Source of the DNA: Schlesneria paludicola DSM 18645
GTDB lineage: Bacteria; Planctomycetota; Planctomycetia; Planctomycetales; Planctomycetaceae
Assembly: GCF_000255655.1 (NCBI RefSeq)
Contig: NZ_JH636434.1
Location: 1,868,326 to 1,905,718, forward strand
Direction of reading: 5' to 3'
DNA: 37,393 bases
A program made the translations under genes and the position numbers. Positions within the stretch are counted from its first letter, which is position 1. Every line of letters begins with the position of its first letter. Positions 1-8,200 of this stretch are shown here, piece by piece. The notes beneath the pieces were generated by a model. It was not told the origin of the DNA and did no database searches. It worked only from the letters and a program-made list of their open reading frames with translations.

Positions 1-2
1 AG

Positions 3-380
3 GATGACGCGCATTTTCTGACTGTTTGCCGTTACGTCGAGCGGAATGCTGTTCGAGCCGGGCTAGTCAAGCAGGCGGAGGACTGGAGATGGGGTTCACT
101 TTGGCGATGGATGCAACCGGCTGACCCCGATCCGGCATTGTTGTCGCCGTGGCCAATCCCTCGGTCACCCAATTGGGTCCATCGGGTCAACGAGCCTTTG
201 ACGGAGCAGGAACTTTCTGCCATCCGCAAATCCGCTCAGAAAGGCAGCCCACACGGATCGCTCGAATGGATCGAACAGGCCGCCGCACGGCTGGGTTTGG
301 CCTCGACTCTCAGAAATCGAGGTCGGCAAAGAATCCACTTTCCAGAAATCGACGACCAAAACACCAACATTGAGTCCTGA
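3..380 (+). CDS. REP-associated tyrosine transposase (RAYT), C-terminal part
   Basis: The open frame enters from the left edge, so the 5' end is outside the window. The visible 125 residues begin with the typical RAYT C-terminal stretch (F-L-T-V-C-R-Y-V-E-R-N then RAGLV, then AEDWRWGSL) followed by the basic tail. The HUH motif and catalytic Tyr of this Y1 transposase family would lie upstream and cannot be checked. RAYTs act on REP palindromes at single-stranded DNA. The stop codon lies inside a repeat motif (AGTCCTGACCC) that recurs elsewhere in the window and looks like the REP-type sequence tied to this gene. An IS4-family element is inserted immediately after the stop, inside that motif. 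Family assignment is fairly secure from recognition; activity is unknown. Confidence 0.75.
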   Translation, partial: DDAHFLTVCRYVERNAVRAGLVKQAEDWRWGSLWRWMQPADPDPALLSPWPIPRSPNWVHRVNEPLTEQELSAIRKSAQKGSPHGSLEWIEQAAARLGLASTLRNRGRQRIHFPEIDDQNTNIES

Positions 381-383
381 CCC
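352..383 (+). repeat. REP-like repeat, copy 1 (end of RAYT)
   Basis: A 32-bp sequence ending in TTGAGTCCTGACCC that recurs at 2731-2762 with two mismatches. It covers the last codons of the RAYT gene, which is where REP-type sequences typically sit. The copy is interrupted by the IS4 element; the continuation (CCTTTC...) is found on the other side of that element from 2316. Confidence 0.7.
373..383 (+). repeat. Target-site duplication, left copy
   Basis: AGTCCTGACCC lies directly left of the terminal inverted repeat at 384 and is repeated exactly at 2316-2326, directly right of the other terminal inverted repeat. An 11-bp duplication fits the 9-12 bp range known for IS4-family elements. Confidence 0.85.
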
Positions 384-399
384 GAATGGCACTGCCGCG
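384..399 (+). repeat. Left terminal inverted repeat of the IS4 element
   Basis: GAATGGCACTGCCGCG, perfect inverted match to 2300-2315. The homology decays immediately inside the element. Confidence 0.85.
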
Positions 400-643
400 T
401 GCTGTGCAAGAAGTTACGTCCACGGGCGCATGATTTAAATCGACAGTTTTGTTGTTGCGATCTGCGTTGAGCATCTTATCAGCTCACGATTGACGTGGTG
501 TGGTATTGAGACAAAATGATCCACGACCTGAACGCTCCCCGCGTTGATGGCGAGCATCAGAGCTTCAAACGCGCGTTGATTTCGAGACGGACGTGATGGG
601 GTGCGTCCCCTTCAGGACGCTGTGGAGAACGTGATGCAGAGTG

Positions 644-2104
644 TCATGACGTCTGGTGTTTGGTAACGAGCTTCTTTCGGGCAAGTTTTCGAGGTTCGGT
701 TAGGAGTGCGATCGGGGCAGGTCGGCGTTTGACGGCGCGCGGTTCGATCCGGCTGGGACGGTTCGCGATGCGGTGGCAATACCCGTTGAGGATTCGCAGC
801 GCAATCAGGCGTTCACGATCGTCGATACGGATCAAGGGTGGTACCGCGGCCAACACCCACGTGTTCGCGATCATCTGTAGCGACGCGGCAAAACTCAACT
901 GGTTCGGCTGACATTCGCTCGCGAGCGCCGATTGGCGAATGAGGTTATAAGCTAAGAGCCCCGTCCAGATCTCTTGCCTCACGGCGGCGGGCGTTTTTCG
1001 TCGAAGGATCCCCAGGCCCATCGTGACCTTGATATCGCGCAGTTCGATTTCCACAATCCATCGTCGCCGATAGAGTGCGGCGATCTCTTCGTAGGAGTGG
1101 ACCCTGTGATCGCGCAAGGACGTGACCACGACGAATGATTCGCAGCGGAATCCGGGGACGTTTACCGCCACCTCGAGTTCGCGCAATTCGAGGTGTTCCG
1201 GAAGACGATCGTAGGCCTCTTGATCAAGCCACTCTGGTCTTGCAGGCTTGGCCCACGTTGTGAGGTGATCTTTCGTACCGAGTCGCGTTCCTTGATCGAA
1301 GTCCGCCTCCCGATGCTGATGCAATCGAGTGACGACCTCGACGCCGAGTTCCAGCAAGAGCGCCAGCATGAACCAACCGCCGTAATACCGATCCGCCAGG
1401 ACTAAATCTCCCTCACGTAGCTTGGGAAACAGGGTGCGAAACAATGCGGTCTCGCCAGACTCCTTCCCTTGATAGGGGCCCGTCGTGTGGCCAATGACCA
1501 TCCCCGTCGCCAGTGAGGTCAGCGCCACAGCACGCAGGATCGGAAATCCAAGCCCCTCCTTTTGTGTGCTGGACTGCGGATACTCCTCCTGGTTTTGCTT
1601 CGTGTCCGGCATGGAATGGGTTGTGCCATCCACGACGAGCGCCCGAAAGCCTTTCCACCGCCACCCCTCGGGGATCACCCGCTCGCATCGTTCGGCCACA
1701 CCTTCAGTGAGACGCTGGACGACTCCTTCTGGCACCTTTGCTCGGGCACGACTGTATGCGCCCGTGTTCGTCGACGAGACATCAAGCCCGCGCAGCGCGG
1801 AGTAGACCGCAACCCGCTGAACGGCCGCCCGGCAGGAGCGTTGTGAGCCGTCAAAAATGGCTTGCGACAACATCGCCCACAGCGTGACGCCCATCGTGTA
1901 GATCGGACGATCTTCGTCGGGAGAAGGCTTCGTCTCACAAGGCGATTCGGAGACATTGAACGAGACGCCTTCTTCTTCGAAGGCCTGCTCAATCTGAACG
2001 ACAGTCAAGGCTTCCGCAAACGGGAGCCCGTCCCGCTGCAACAGCGAACGCTTCACCAAATCAAATGAGCTGTCCGCACTGCGAGTTGTCCGTGTAAAAG
2101 ACAT
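644..2104 (-). CDS. IS4-family DDE transposase
   Basis: A 486-residue transposase for cut-and-paste movement of the enclosing element. Three acidic positions fit the DDE triad: Asp in VVDGTT, Asp in LADRYYGGW and Glu in YRRRWIVEIELRDIK. The last stretch matches the IS4 signature Y-(2)-R-(3)-E-(6)-K exactly. I chose the ATG at 2104 (protein starting MSFTRTT) because AAGGAAGG lies just upstream of it. The open frame continues to an upstream ATG at 2158, but the extra 18 codons are the arms of a strong hairpin, which argues they are leader and not protein. The reading frame is intact and both element ends are present, so it may be active. Confidence 0.85.
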   Translation of the reverse strand: MSFTRTTRSADSSFDLVKRSLLQRDGLPFAEALTVVQIEQAFEEEGVSFNVSESPCETKPSPDEDRPIYTMGVTLWAMLSQAIFDGSQRSCRAAVQRVAVYSALRGLDVSSTNTGAYSRARAKVPEGVVQRLTEGVAERCERVIPEGWRWKGFRALVVDGTTHSMPDTKQNQEEYPQSSTQKEGLGFPILRAVALTSLATGMVIGHTTGPYQGKESGETALFRTLFPKLREGDLVLADRYYGGWFMLALLLELGVEVVTRLHQHREADFDQGTRLGTKDHLTTWAKPARPEWLDQEAYDRLPEHLELRELEVAVNVPGFRCESFVVVTSLRDHRVHSYEEIAALYRRRWIVEIELRDIKVTMGLGILRRKTPAAVRQEIWTGLLAYNLIRQSALASECQPNQLSFAASLQMIANTWVLAAVPPLIRIDDRERLIALRILNGYCHRIANRPSRIEPRAVKRRPAPIALLTEPRKLARKKLVTKHQTS

Positions 2105-2152
2105 GAGACCTTCCTTGGTCCAAGCTCGCAGGCAACGCCCAAGAAAGGTCTC
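2105..2152 (-). promoter_or_regulatory. Leader hairpin hiding the transposase ribosome-binding site
   Basis: In the minus-strand transcript GAGACCTTTCTTGG pairs with CCAAGGAAGGTCTC over 14 base pairs (one U-G) around a 20-nt loop, and the ATG follows directly. The downstream arm contains the Shine-Dalgarno sequence, so a transcript that includes both arms would have its ribosome site buried. IS10 and IS50 use this principle to silence transposase translation from read-through transcripts. Folding here is by eye. Confidence 0.6.
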
Positions 2153-2299
2153 ACGCAAGGCGAAAGATTAGGACAAAAACGTCTCAACGCAAAGTCGAAT
2201 TCCCAATTTTCGCCTTGAATCAACGGCCGACATCTTAGAATGACGCATGCACCTCGCGCGCGTGTCCGATCGGTGTGCGCGGACCACAACAACTCGATG

Positions 2300-2315
2300 C
2301 GCGGCAGTGCCATTC
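2300..2315 (-). repeat. Right terminal inverted repeat of the IS4 element
   Basis: Reverse complement of 384-399, perfect over 16 bp. Confidence 0.85.
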
Positions 2316-2643
2316 AGTCCTGACCCCTTTCTGCCCCCCCCCAGGTAAAGCCAGGTTTCTCCGCTTCCTTCTGCCGATTCGTGGCGAACTTGCTCTGTCG
2401 TTCGAGCTTCAGTTCGAGTTTGACTTGCTCCAGCTCTTTCTGAAGACACTGATTTTCCTCAAAGAGTTCGGAATTCCGTTTCCGCACCACGCCGATGGTT
2501 CCATGCAACTGCCGAAGGTAGGGTTCGTTTTCATTCGCCCGGCTCACGAGCGTGCCAATGGCCGCACAGCCCAAATGGGGGCAGTTGCTGACATTCGGGC
2601 GACTCTGTTCGAGCTTTGGGTGGAACAAAAATGACATCGGCAC
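2314..2643 (-). pseudogene. Transposase-like N-terminal fragment
   Basis: A 109-residue frame. It begins MPMSFLFHPK, has a short Cys/His stretch (NCPHLGC, about residues 20-26) and a leucine/glutamate-rich coiled coil (about residues 55-90), ending in basic LERQSKFATNRQK. From memory this resembles the N-terminus of a larger planctomycete transposase, but I cannot name the IS family. The homology-like part stops at about 2335. The last residues (GAERGQD) are encoded by the REP-like AAAGGGGTCAGGACT motif and the IS4 end, so the gene appears cut off at that motif. Probably a decayed remnant. Confidence 0.45.
2316..2326 (+). repeat. Target-site duplication, right copy
   Basis: AGTCCTGACCC, identical to 373-383, directly adjoining the IS4 right end. 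Confidence 0.85.
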
Positions 2644-2730
2644 CCATTCCGATTGAGGGAGGACGCCGAATTACCTAAAAATCGCCACCGACACAACATC
2701 AAACCGCTACGGCGGTAGCTAAACTGTTAC

Positions 2731-2788
2731 ACGACCAACACGCCAACATTGAGTCCTGACCCCTTTGATTTGTCCCCTTTGATTTGTC
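2731..2788 (+). repeat. REP-like repeat, copy 2, with a tandem 14-mer
   Basis: Positions 2731-2762 match 352-383 with two mismatches and end in TTGAGTCCTGACCC. A perfect tandem duplication of CCCTTTGATTTGTC follows at 2761-2774 and 2775-2788. The stretch from 2644 to 3005 contains no gene I can support; this repeat is its only clear structure. Confidence 0.65.
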
Positions 2789-3005
2789 CGATCCCATTGT
2801 GCGTCAGTGAGATACGTATATCCTGCGAGTTCACTCTTTCGTGTGGCTGGCATGAGCGAAACTCCTTTCGCTCAGACTGGTACGCAGTTTCCTTGCCAAC
2901 ACCCGTTATGAAATCCCCTCCAATCCCGCTCCCACATTTCATGGGCAAGTCCATTTGCCGTGTCCATATCTCCATGGCCAGATGCCGCACAATCAAGTCG
3001 CACGC

Positions 3006-3479
3006 TCAACTGCCTTTGCTGTTGATTTGAAGTTGTGTTGATCGCGATGGCAACGATCGCGGCTTGCTAAGCAGCAGACAAGCAGAGAGCAGACTCAGTG
3101 GGATGACGATTGACCAGTAAGGGATGATGAAATTACTTCGGAAATTGTCTTGAAAGTAAAACCAGTCCTCAGCGCCGAAGTTATCACACCACCATCGCCA
3201 AGTCTGTGGCCTTCCGTTGCGAGACGGTATTTCTGAAATTGTGACCATATACCAGCCGAATGATTCGGGCCTCTCGTCGTTCACTACTGTTTTTACGTTT
3301 AAACTCCATCCACGAATCGCCCCTCTGCCACTTGACCATTCCTGCCATGAGTGTTCCCCCGTCGGAAATTGAACACAATCCAAATAAGACATCCCCCTCA
3401 ACCATTCGCCTGAGATTACGCATGCCAATATGAGAGTGACTACGCCGATGTTTCTCCGCCGCGACTTTAAGCAGCCCAT
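3006..3479 (-). CDS. Hypothetical membrane protein; candidate partner of RHS protein A
   Basis: A 157-residue protein of unknown function starting at ATG 3479. An N-terminal hydrophobic helix (residues about 11-27, IGVVTLILACVISGEWL) and a C-terminal one (about 119-138, IPYWSIVIPLSLLSACLLL) flank a tryptophan-rich central part with WRWWCDNFG and WFYF, probably outside the cytoplasm. Similar two-helix proteins are, to my recollection, frequent in planctomycetes. It lies 38 bp beyond the IS3 element that separates it from the RHS gene ending at 4824. Without the IS the gap would be about 85 bp on the same strand. That is the position of an immunity gene, but no immunity family is recognisable, so this role is an inference only. 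Confidence 0.6.
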   Translation of the reverse strand: MGCLKSRRRNIGVVTLILACVISGEWLRGMSYLDCVQFPTGEHSWQEWSSGRGAIRGWSLNVKTVVNDERPESFGWYMVTISEIPSRNGRPQTWRWWCDNFGAEDWFYFQDNFRSNFIIPYWSIVIPLSLLSACLLLSKPRSLPSRSTQLQINSKGS

Positions 3480-3554
3480 CGATTTACTTTCCGAGAGGTG
3501 AATAGGTGGTGACTGCTCTGGACTTGCCCATCAAATGTGGGCGCGGGGTTAGGG

Positions 3555-4415
3555 TTATACGGCCTGCTCGAACTTGATGGGTAGGAGATACCCGATCGTC
3601 GAGTGCCTTCTGACGCGGTTGTAAAAGGTTTCGATATATTCAAAGAGGCTTTGGCAAGCTTGCGAACGGGTCAGGTACCGCTCGCGGTGAACGAGTTCTT
3701 TCTTCAAGGTCGCGAAGAAGCTTTCCATCGGCGCGTTGTCCCAGCAGTTGCCTTTGCGACTCATCGAACAGGTGATGCCGTTCTGCTTCAGAAGCGTCTG
3801 GTAGTGTTCGCTGGCGTACTGCACACCACGATCTGAATGAGCCACCAGACCACTTTTTGGAAGTTCTCGTTGAACAGCCATCTGCAACGCGTCGACGACG
3901 AGTCGGCTGTCGATCCTGTCTGACATTGACCAGCCCACGATCTTCCGTGAGTGCAGATCTTCGACCGCCGCCAGATAGAGCCACCCTTCGTCCGTGGCAA
4001 TGTACGTGATGTCTGTCGTCCATGTTTGATGTTTCTGGGATGGAGCAAAGTCTCGATCAACGATGTTGGCAGCCACGGGATGAGAATGATTGGAATCCGT
4101 TGTTGTCACGCGAAACGTCTTCACAGTCGATGCCTTTATTCCTGCCTCTTTCATGCATTTGGCGACGGTTTTGCGGTTACAAGGATGCCCTTGAGATTCA
4201 AGCTCTACTTGCAGCCGCGGTGCCCCATAAACATCGTGGTACTTCATCGCATGGATTGCCCGAATGCGGCACGTCAGTTCCTGACGCCGCTGTGACGCTT
4301 CACTGATCGGTCGTTTTCGCCAGGCGTAGTATCCACTGCGAGAGACCGCCAGCACACGATATTGAATTGCAGCAGGCCACTCCATCCGATGGTCGTCGAT
4401 GAACTGGTATTTCAT
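3555..4415 (-). CDS. IS3-family transposase OrfB (DDE integrase domain)
   Basis: A 286-residue catalytic protein. It has an N-terminal HTH_21-like part (SRSGYYAWRKRP, then YGAPRLQVEL), then an rve integrase fold with Asp in WTTDITYI, Asp in AHSDRGVQY and Glu in NAPMESFF, followed by HSTIGYLLP near the C-terminus. Its ATG at 4415 overlaps the orfA stop by 4 nt in a different frame. The active product is probably an OrfA-OrfB fusion made by a -1 frameshift at the A-run at 4444-4451. The frame is intact. Confidence 0.9.
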   Translation of the reverse strand: MKYQFIDDHRMEWPAAIQYRVLAVSRSGYYAWRKRPISEASQRRQELTCRIRAIHAMKYHDVYGAPRLQVELESQGHPCNRKTVAKCMKEAGIKASTVKTFRVTTTDSNHSHPVAANIVDRDFAPSQKHQTWTTDITYIATDEGWLYLAAVEDLHSRKIVGWSMSDRIDSRLVVDALQMAVQRELPKSGLVAHSDRGVQYASEHYQTLLKQNGITCSMSRKGNCWDNAPMESFFATLKKELVHRERYLTRSQACQSLFEYIETFYNRVRRHSTIGYLLPIKFEQAV

Positions 4416-4708
4416 TTGGACTCCTTCGCGAAGAATTGAGCCGCTTTTTTTAAGATGTCGCGTTCCATGCGCAGCTGCTCGTTCTCTCGACGCAGACGAG
4501 TCAGCTCAGCTTCCTGGGCCGTCTGCTGACCCTTCCCCGGAAAGGCTTGCTCTCCTTGTGCGGCGAACTGGACCTTCCACTTATGCAGCAGCGTTTGACT
4601 GATGCCCAACCGGCGCGACACTTCGGCCACAGAAAGGTGCTGATCGATCACCATGCTCAGCGCCTCACGCTTAAACTCGGGCGTGTGTTTACGACGTTCT
4701 TTTGACAT
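4412..4708 (-). CDS. IS3-family transposase OrfA (HTH protein)
   Basis: A 98-residue DNA-binding protein. The N-terminal helix-turn-helix of the HTH_Tnp_1 type (KHTPEFKREALSMV, then SVAEVSRRLGISQTLLHKWK) is followed by a leucine-zipper-like helix (ELTRLRRENEQLRMERDILKK) used for multimerisation. It binds the inverted repeats of the element. It ends within the orfB start region, as usual in this family. Confidence 0.9.
   Translation of the reverse strand: MSKERRKHTPEFKREALSMVIDQHLSVAEVSRRLGISQTLLHKWKVQFAAQGEQAFPGKGQQTAQEAELTRLRRENEQLRMERDILKKAAQFFAKESK
4444..4451 (-). promoter_or_regulatory. Programmed -1 frameshift site of the IS3 element
   Basis: The transcript reads TTA AAA AAA GCG in the orfA frame, giving the slippery run A-AAA-AAA-G. 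A -1 slip joins orfA (ending ILKK) in frame to orfB through SGSILREGVQ and MKYQF with no stop in between. IS3-family members are known to make their transposase this way. Confidence 0.6.
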
Positions 4709-4823
4709 GCTCTGGACTCCTCAGGGTTAAGCATACTTGCTTTTCCCCGCGCCCACATTTGATGGGCAAGCCCAGATTACATACCCTAGTCGAACTTGAT
4801 TGGTGATTGATAAGCAGACCTAA

Positions 4824-5258
4824 TTAATCGACATCAGTCCCTACATCAATACATAAGTCGCCACAGTCTATATTATATCCATTCTTCTTGGCATCCACCA
4901 TGGGATCATTGATTCCCGATTCAACAGAATCTTTACCTGGCTTACTGCTCCAGGTTCCATCATCATCTTGGCGATACCAGTGATAATCGTTGTCTGAGAA
5001 ATATTTGTTGCTGATTACTAGTTTGACTTTATAGGATCCTTTTGGACATTTGCCTTTGCAGGGTTTTACACCTTTAGTTTTATTGGCTCCAGCCAACACT
5101 TGCTTGCACGACAACCTTCCCTTTGGAGAGGGGCCGCCACCTGGAAACATACTGTGACGCTCACCCTCCTTACCCGGATCATTGCAAGCGTATCGCCAGC
5201 AATTACCAACGGATGTATTGCCAGATCCCCAATCATTTGGCATTCCAGGAGGAAGCAA
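4824..5258 (-). other. Variable C-terminal tip of RHS protein A (144 residues, putative toxin)
   Basis: Everything after DPTG is unrelated to the other RHS protein. Conserved-looking elements are GNCWRYACNDPG (tip residues about 18-29), YKVKLVIS, DYHWYRQDDDGTWSSKPG (about 91-108) and DCGDLCID (about 131-138). Asn-Cys followed later by a buried-looking His in a Trp/Tyr context is compatible with a papain-like Cys/His enzyme, but this is conjecture. The tip is visibly richer in A and T than the core, typical of exchanged toxin cassettes. Confidence 0.5.
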
Positions 5259-8200
5259 ACCAGTCGGGTCGACATAAAAGGTCGGATTTCCTCCAACGTA
5301 CGCGTAAAGCATCATCCCACCGACGTACCCAAGCGGATCTCGCTTTGTCCAGTTTCCAAGAACGGGATGATAGACCCGATTTCTCACGGTGGAAAGTTGT
5401 GCTCCAGTGTCGAAACGGTAACCACCAAAGAGGGTTTCCCAACCGAAACTGCTCGCTGAGCGCGCCCCGAAGCCTCCCGTCAGAAATGTCGGATTCCCGT
5501 AGCTGGAGTACGTAAATCGCTCTTGTGCGACACCCGAGGTGTCAACGATGGCCGTGACATTGAAGTTCGCGTCCTGGAGAGCGTAAAGTCTTTCGGAGCC
5601 TCGATCGCGCAGAATCAGCTCATCTATGTAACGACCGCCCCACACAAATTGTCGGTCGGCCGTTGTTGCAGCTCCGATTCGCTCTTCGACGCAGCACCAG
5701 TCGTCAGTGAAATAGGAATGACGCGTTTCCGAGAGCGTGCCACTCGTGTAACTTTGGATGACCGTTCGGAAATCTCGTCCGTCATACTGGTTCTGCTGGA
5801 CAGTTTGGCTCGTTATTGCGTCCACTATTTTGACGAGCCGATTCCAGGCATCATAAGTTGCGGTATAGCCTGTTGTCAGTGTCGTAGGCTTCGGCATGGT
5901 CGTCATATTTCCGGCGGCGTCGTAGGCCGGAGTCGCCCAGGTCGTTCCGATGGACGCGGCGATCCCCGTCAGTTCATTCGCTGAATTCACTGTTCTCGTT
6001 TGATCGAGATTCGTCGTTCCTGCTGCTTTCTTGACGTAGTTCGGCCAATTACCCAATGCGTCCAGCGTAAACGTTTCTTCCGTGGCGGGTGTTCCGGAAA
6101 TCGTCGCTCCAGAGAGCGTTCCCACTTTCGTGTTGCTCAGTCGATGTAGGCCGTCGTAGATGTAGGCCTCATCCTTCGTGTTTGTGGCGTAAATTGAAGA
6201 ATCGATGTCCTTGAAAACTCGGCGGCTTGCATAGTCATAGCCATAACGATATCGATCGGCATCCGCAGTTGCTCCGGACCCCTTCCAATACTGGTCGACC
6301 ACACGACCGAATCGATCACGCCCAGCGTAGATTCCAGCCGTGCCTTGGAAATAATCCAGCTTCAGCGAGGGCTCGGGCAATGTCACGGACGCAAGAGTCG
6401 AGCCTGCACCGTTGTAGTCATATTGCGCGAGAAGCGTTCCGAGCGTGTTCGTCTCGTAAATGAATCGAACTTGATTCAAGACGTCGTAAGGATTCCCTGC
6501 CGTACCGAAGTCGCGGTAGATGACCCGCCCATTGGGGTAGGTGGTAAATTGCATTCGGTATTGTTTGTTGTAGACTGATCCCGTTAGATTGTTGTTGTAG
6601 TTGTACAATACTTTGGGCGCCGTTGACGTGTTCACAGCACCGCTGTGCGACTGGTACGTCGCGGTGTTTTGATCCATTTCATCGGGAACAAACTGAACCT
6701 CGTTGACGACGGTTCCTGCCCCTGCGGCACTCGCGTAACTGGTGAGCTTCTGAAGACGGCGCAAGTTGTCGTACGTCCTCCCAATCGAGCGGACACTTCC
6801 GTCGACGCCCGAGCCCAAGATCGAAACGGACTGTATTGCGGGTAGGCGGGTATTTGCGTATGAGTAATCGATCACGGTTCCGCGCTGGTCCGTTCGCTGA
6901 CTAAGACTGCCATCCACGTTGTAAGTCAACTTGACTTGATCGCTGCCAGACGAGGTCGTATCGGATGAGTCTGAATAAATAGAACTCGTCGTTCTATCCG
7001 CACTGATCGCATCCTCATATAAGTAAGTTGTGACCTGGTTGTCTGCCAGATTTCCGTCCGAATTAGGATCCATTGCAATCAATTGCTTCAGTCGATTGGG
7101 ACCGTCATAAATCCAATTCGTGACCTGGTCTTTGGACGGATCTGTCGAGTCACCGGTACCGGATTCTGTCGCCGCATTGAAATTGCTGAAATTGGCCGCG
7201 AGATATGTGGTGCGTCCCAGTCGATCGGTAAAACGCTTATTAGTGATTCCAGCTGGGTCGATCTCGCTTTCGGGGAGGCCTGAATCTACATTGTAAATGA
7301 TTTTCGACACGAGCGCACTACTGCTTGACGCCGTCGGCAAAGTCGAGGGGCGGACGGGCCGTGTCGCGTACTTCCATTGCCCGGTCCCGGTGGCCGTGTC
7401 GCCGGATCCGAAATCCACCGAAGTGGTCAATCTTCCGGCCGAATCAAACCAGTTGAATACTGTTCGACGTATATAGTCGTTGTTATTCGTCAGATTAATT
7501 CCTTTCGAAGAACCGGTCAGGTCATCATGGTTGTCCTCGAAACTGTCGACATCCGTCGCATTGCCGTTCGCATCAAGAGCTTGGTGAGAGAGAGCTAGAA
7601 CGCCCGCATCTCCGCCACTCATCGAACCCAGGTTCGGCTTTGGAATCGGAGCGTTATAGTTGAAAGCCCCCGAAGTGAAAGGAGTCGATTTCAGCGCAAT
7701 GACTGTTCGATGCTGGTAAGCACGCCCTGCACCATCGTAGGCGAATTCGGTTCCCTTGGCGTACTCAATTCCCGTCGCGACCTGTCGTCCATTTCGGTCG
7801 AAATAGTTCTTGCGAGAGAGATAGTTGGTGCCCGCTCCCGTCGTTGCCGCAATCTTGTACTTTTTTTTCTGAAAAACTTGGCCGAGATCGTCGTAGAGCG
7901 TGTCGACCTGCGTTCGGCGATTGCTCGTCGTTGATGACGCATAGGTATTGTATCCGTCACCCGAAAGTACGGTCGCCCAGGTCGGAGTCGCATCAAAGAT
8001 GGCGGTAGTCGTCGTCCGCCCAAGCCAATCGGCATCATTGACAGTATAAGGTCCGATCGACGTTTCGGTGGAGCTGCTGACATAAAACGGTTCAATGCCG
8101 CGCAGATCACCTCGGTATGTTCTAAAGTAATTGGCTCCCGTGTAGTCGTTGCTGCCCGTGCCAAAAAACGTTTTCGTCTTTGTGACGAGCCCGTCTCCGA

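Larger units (their letters stand above)
384..2315 (-). mobile_element. IS4-family insertion sequence, apparently complete
   Basis: The element is 1932 bp. Its ends are a perfect 16-bp inverted repeat (GAATGGCACTGCCGCG at 384-399 and its complement at 2300-2315), flanked by an 11-bp direct duplication (373-383 and 2316-2326). It carries one transposase gene on the minus strand. Removing the element and one duplication copy restores a continuous REP-like motif, AGTCCTGACCCC followed by TTTC. About 240 nt between the left end and the gene stop (400-643) hold no recognisable gene. Confidence 0.85.
3517..4776 (-). mobile_element. IS3-family insertion sequence
   Basis: About 1260 bp. The ends are inverted repeats: the left runs from TCTGG at 3517 to GGGG at 3550, and the right runs from CCCC at 4743 to CCAGA at 4776, with one mismatch seen. 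The core GCCCATCAAATGTGGGCGCG is shared perfectly. It carries orfA and orfB on the minus strand. I see no 3-5 bp target duplication (left flank TGC, right flank TTA), so one flank may have been rearranged or the exact ends may differ slightly. It sits between the RHS-A gene and its downstream neighbour. Confidence 0.8.

Noticed and set aside
400..643. Possible gene between the IS4 left end and the transposase stop
   Set aside because: No frame with start, ribosome site and coherent protein; it is treated as the non-coding end of the element.
2105..2158. N-terminal extension of the IS4 transposase from ATG 2158
   Set aside because: The extra codons consist of the two arms and loop of a perfect leader hairpin, and the next ATG (2104) has a good ribosome site.
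3514..4779. Target-site duplication of the IS3 element
   Set aside because: The three to five bases on each side (ending TGC left, beginning TTA right) do not match, so none is claimed.
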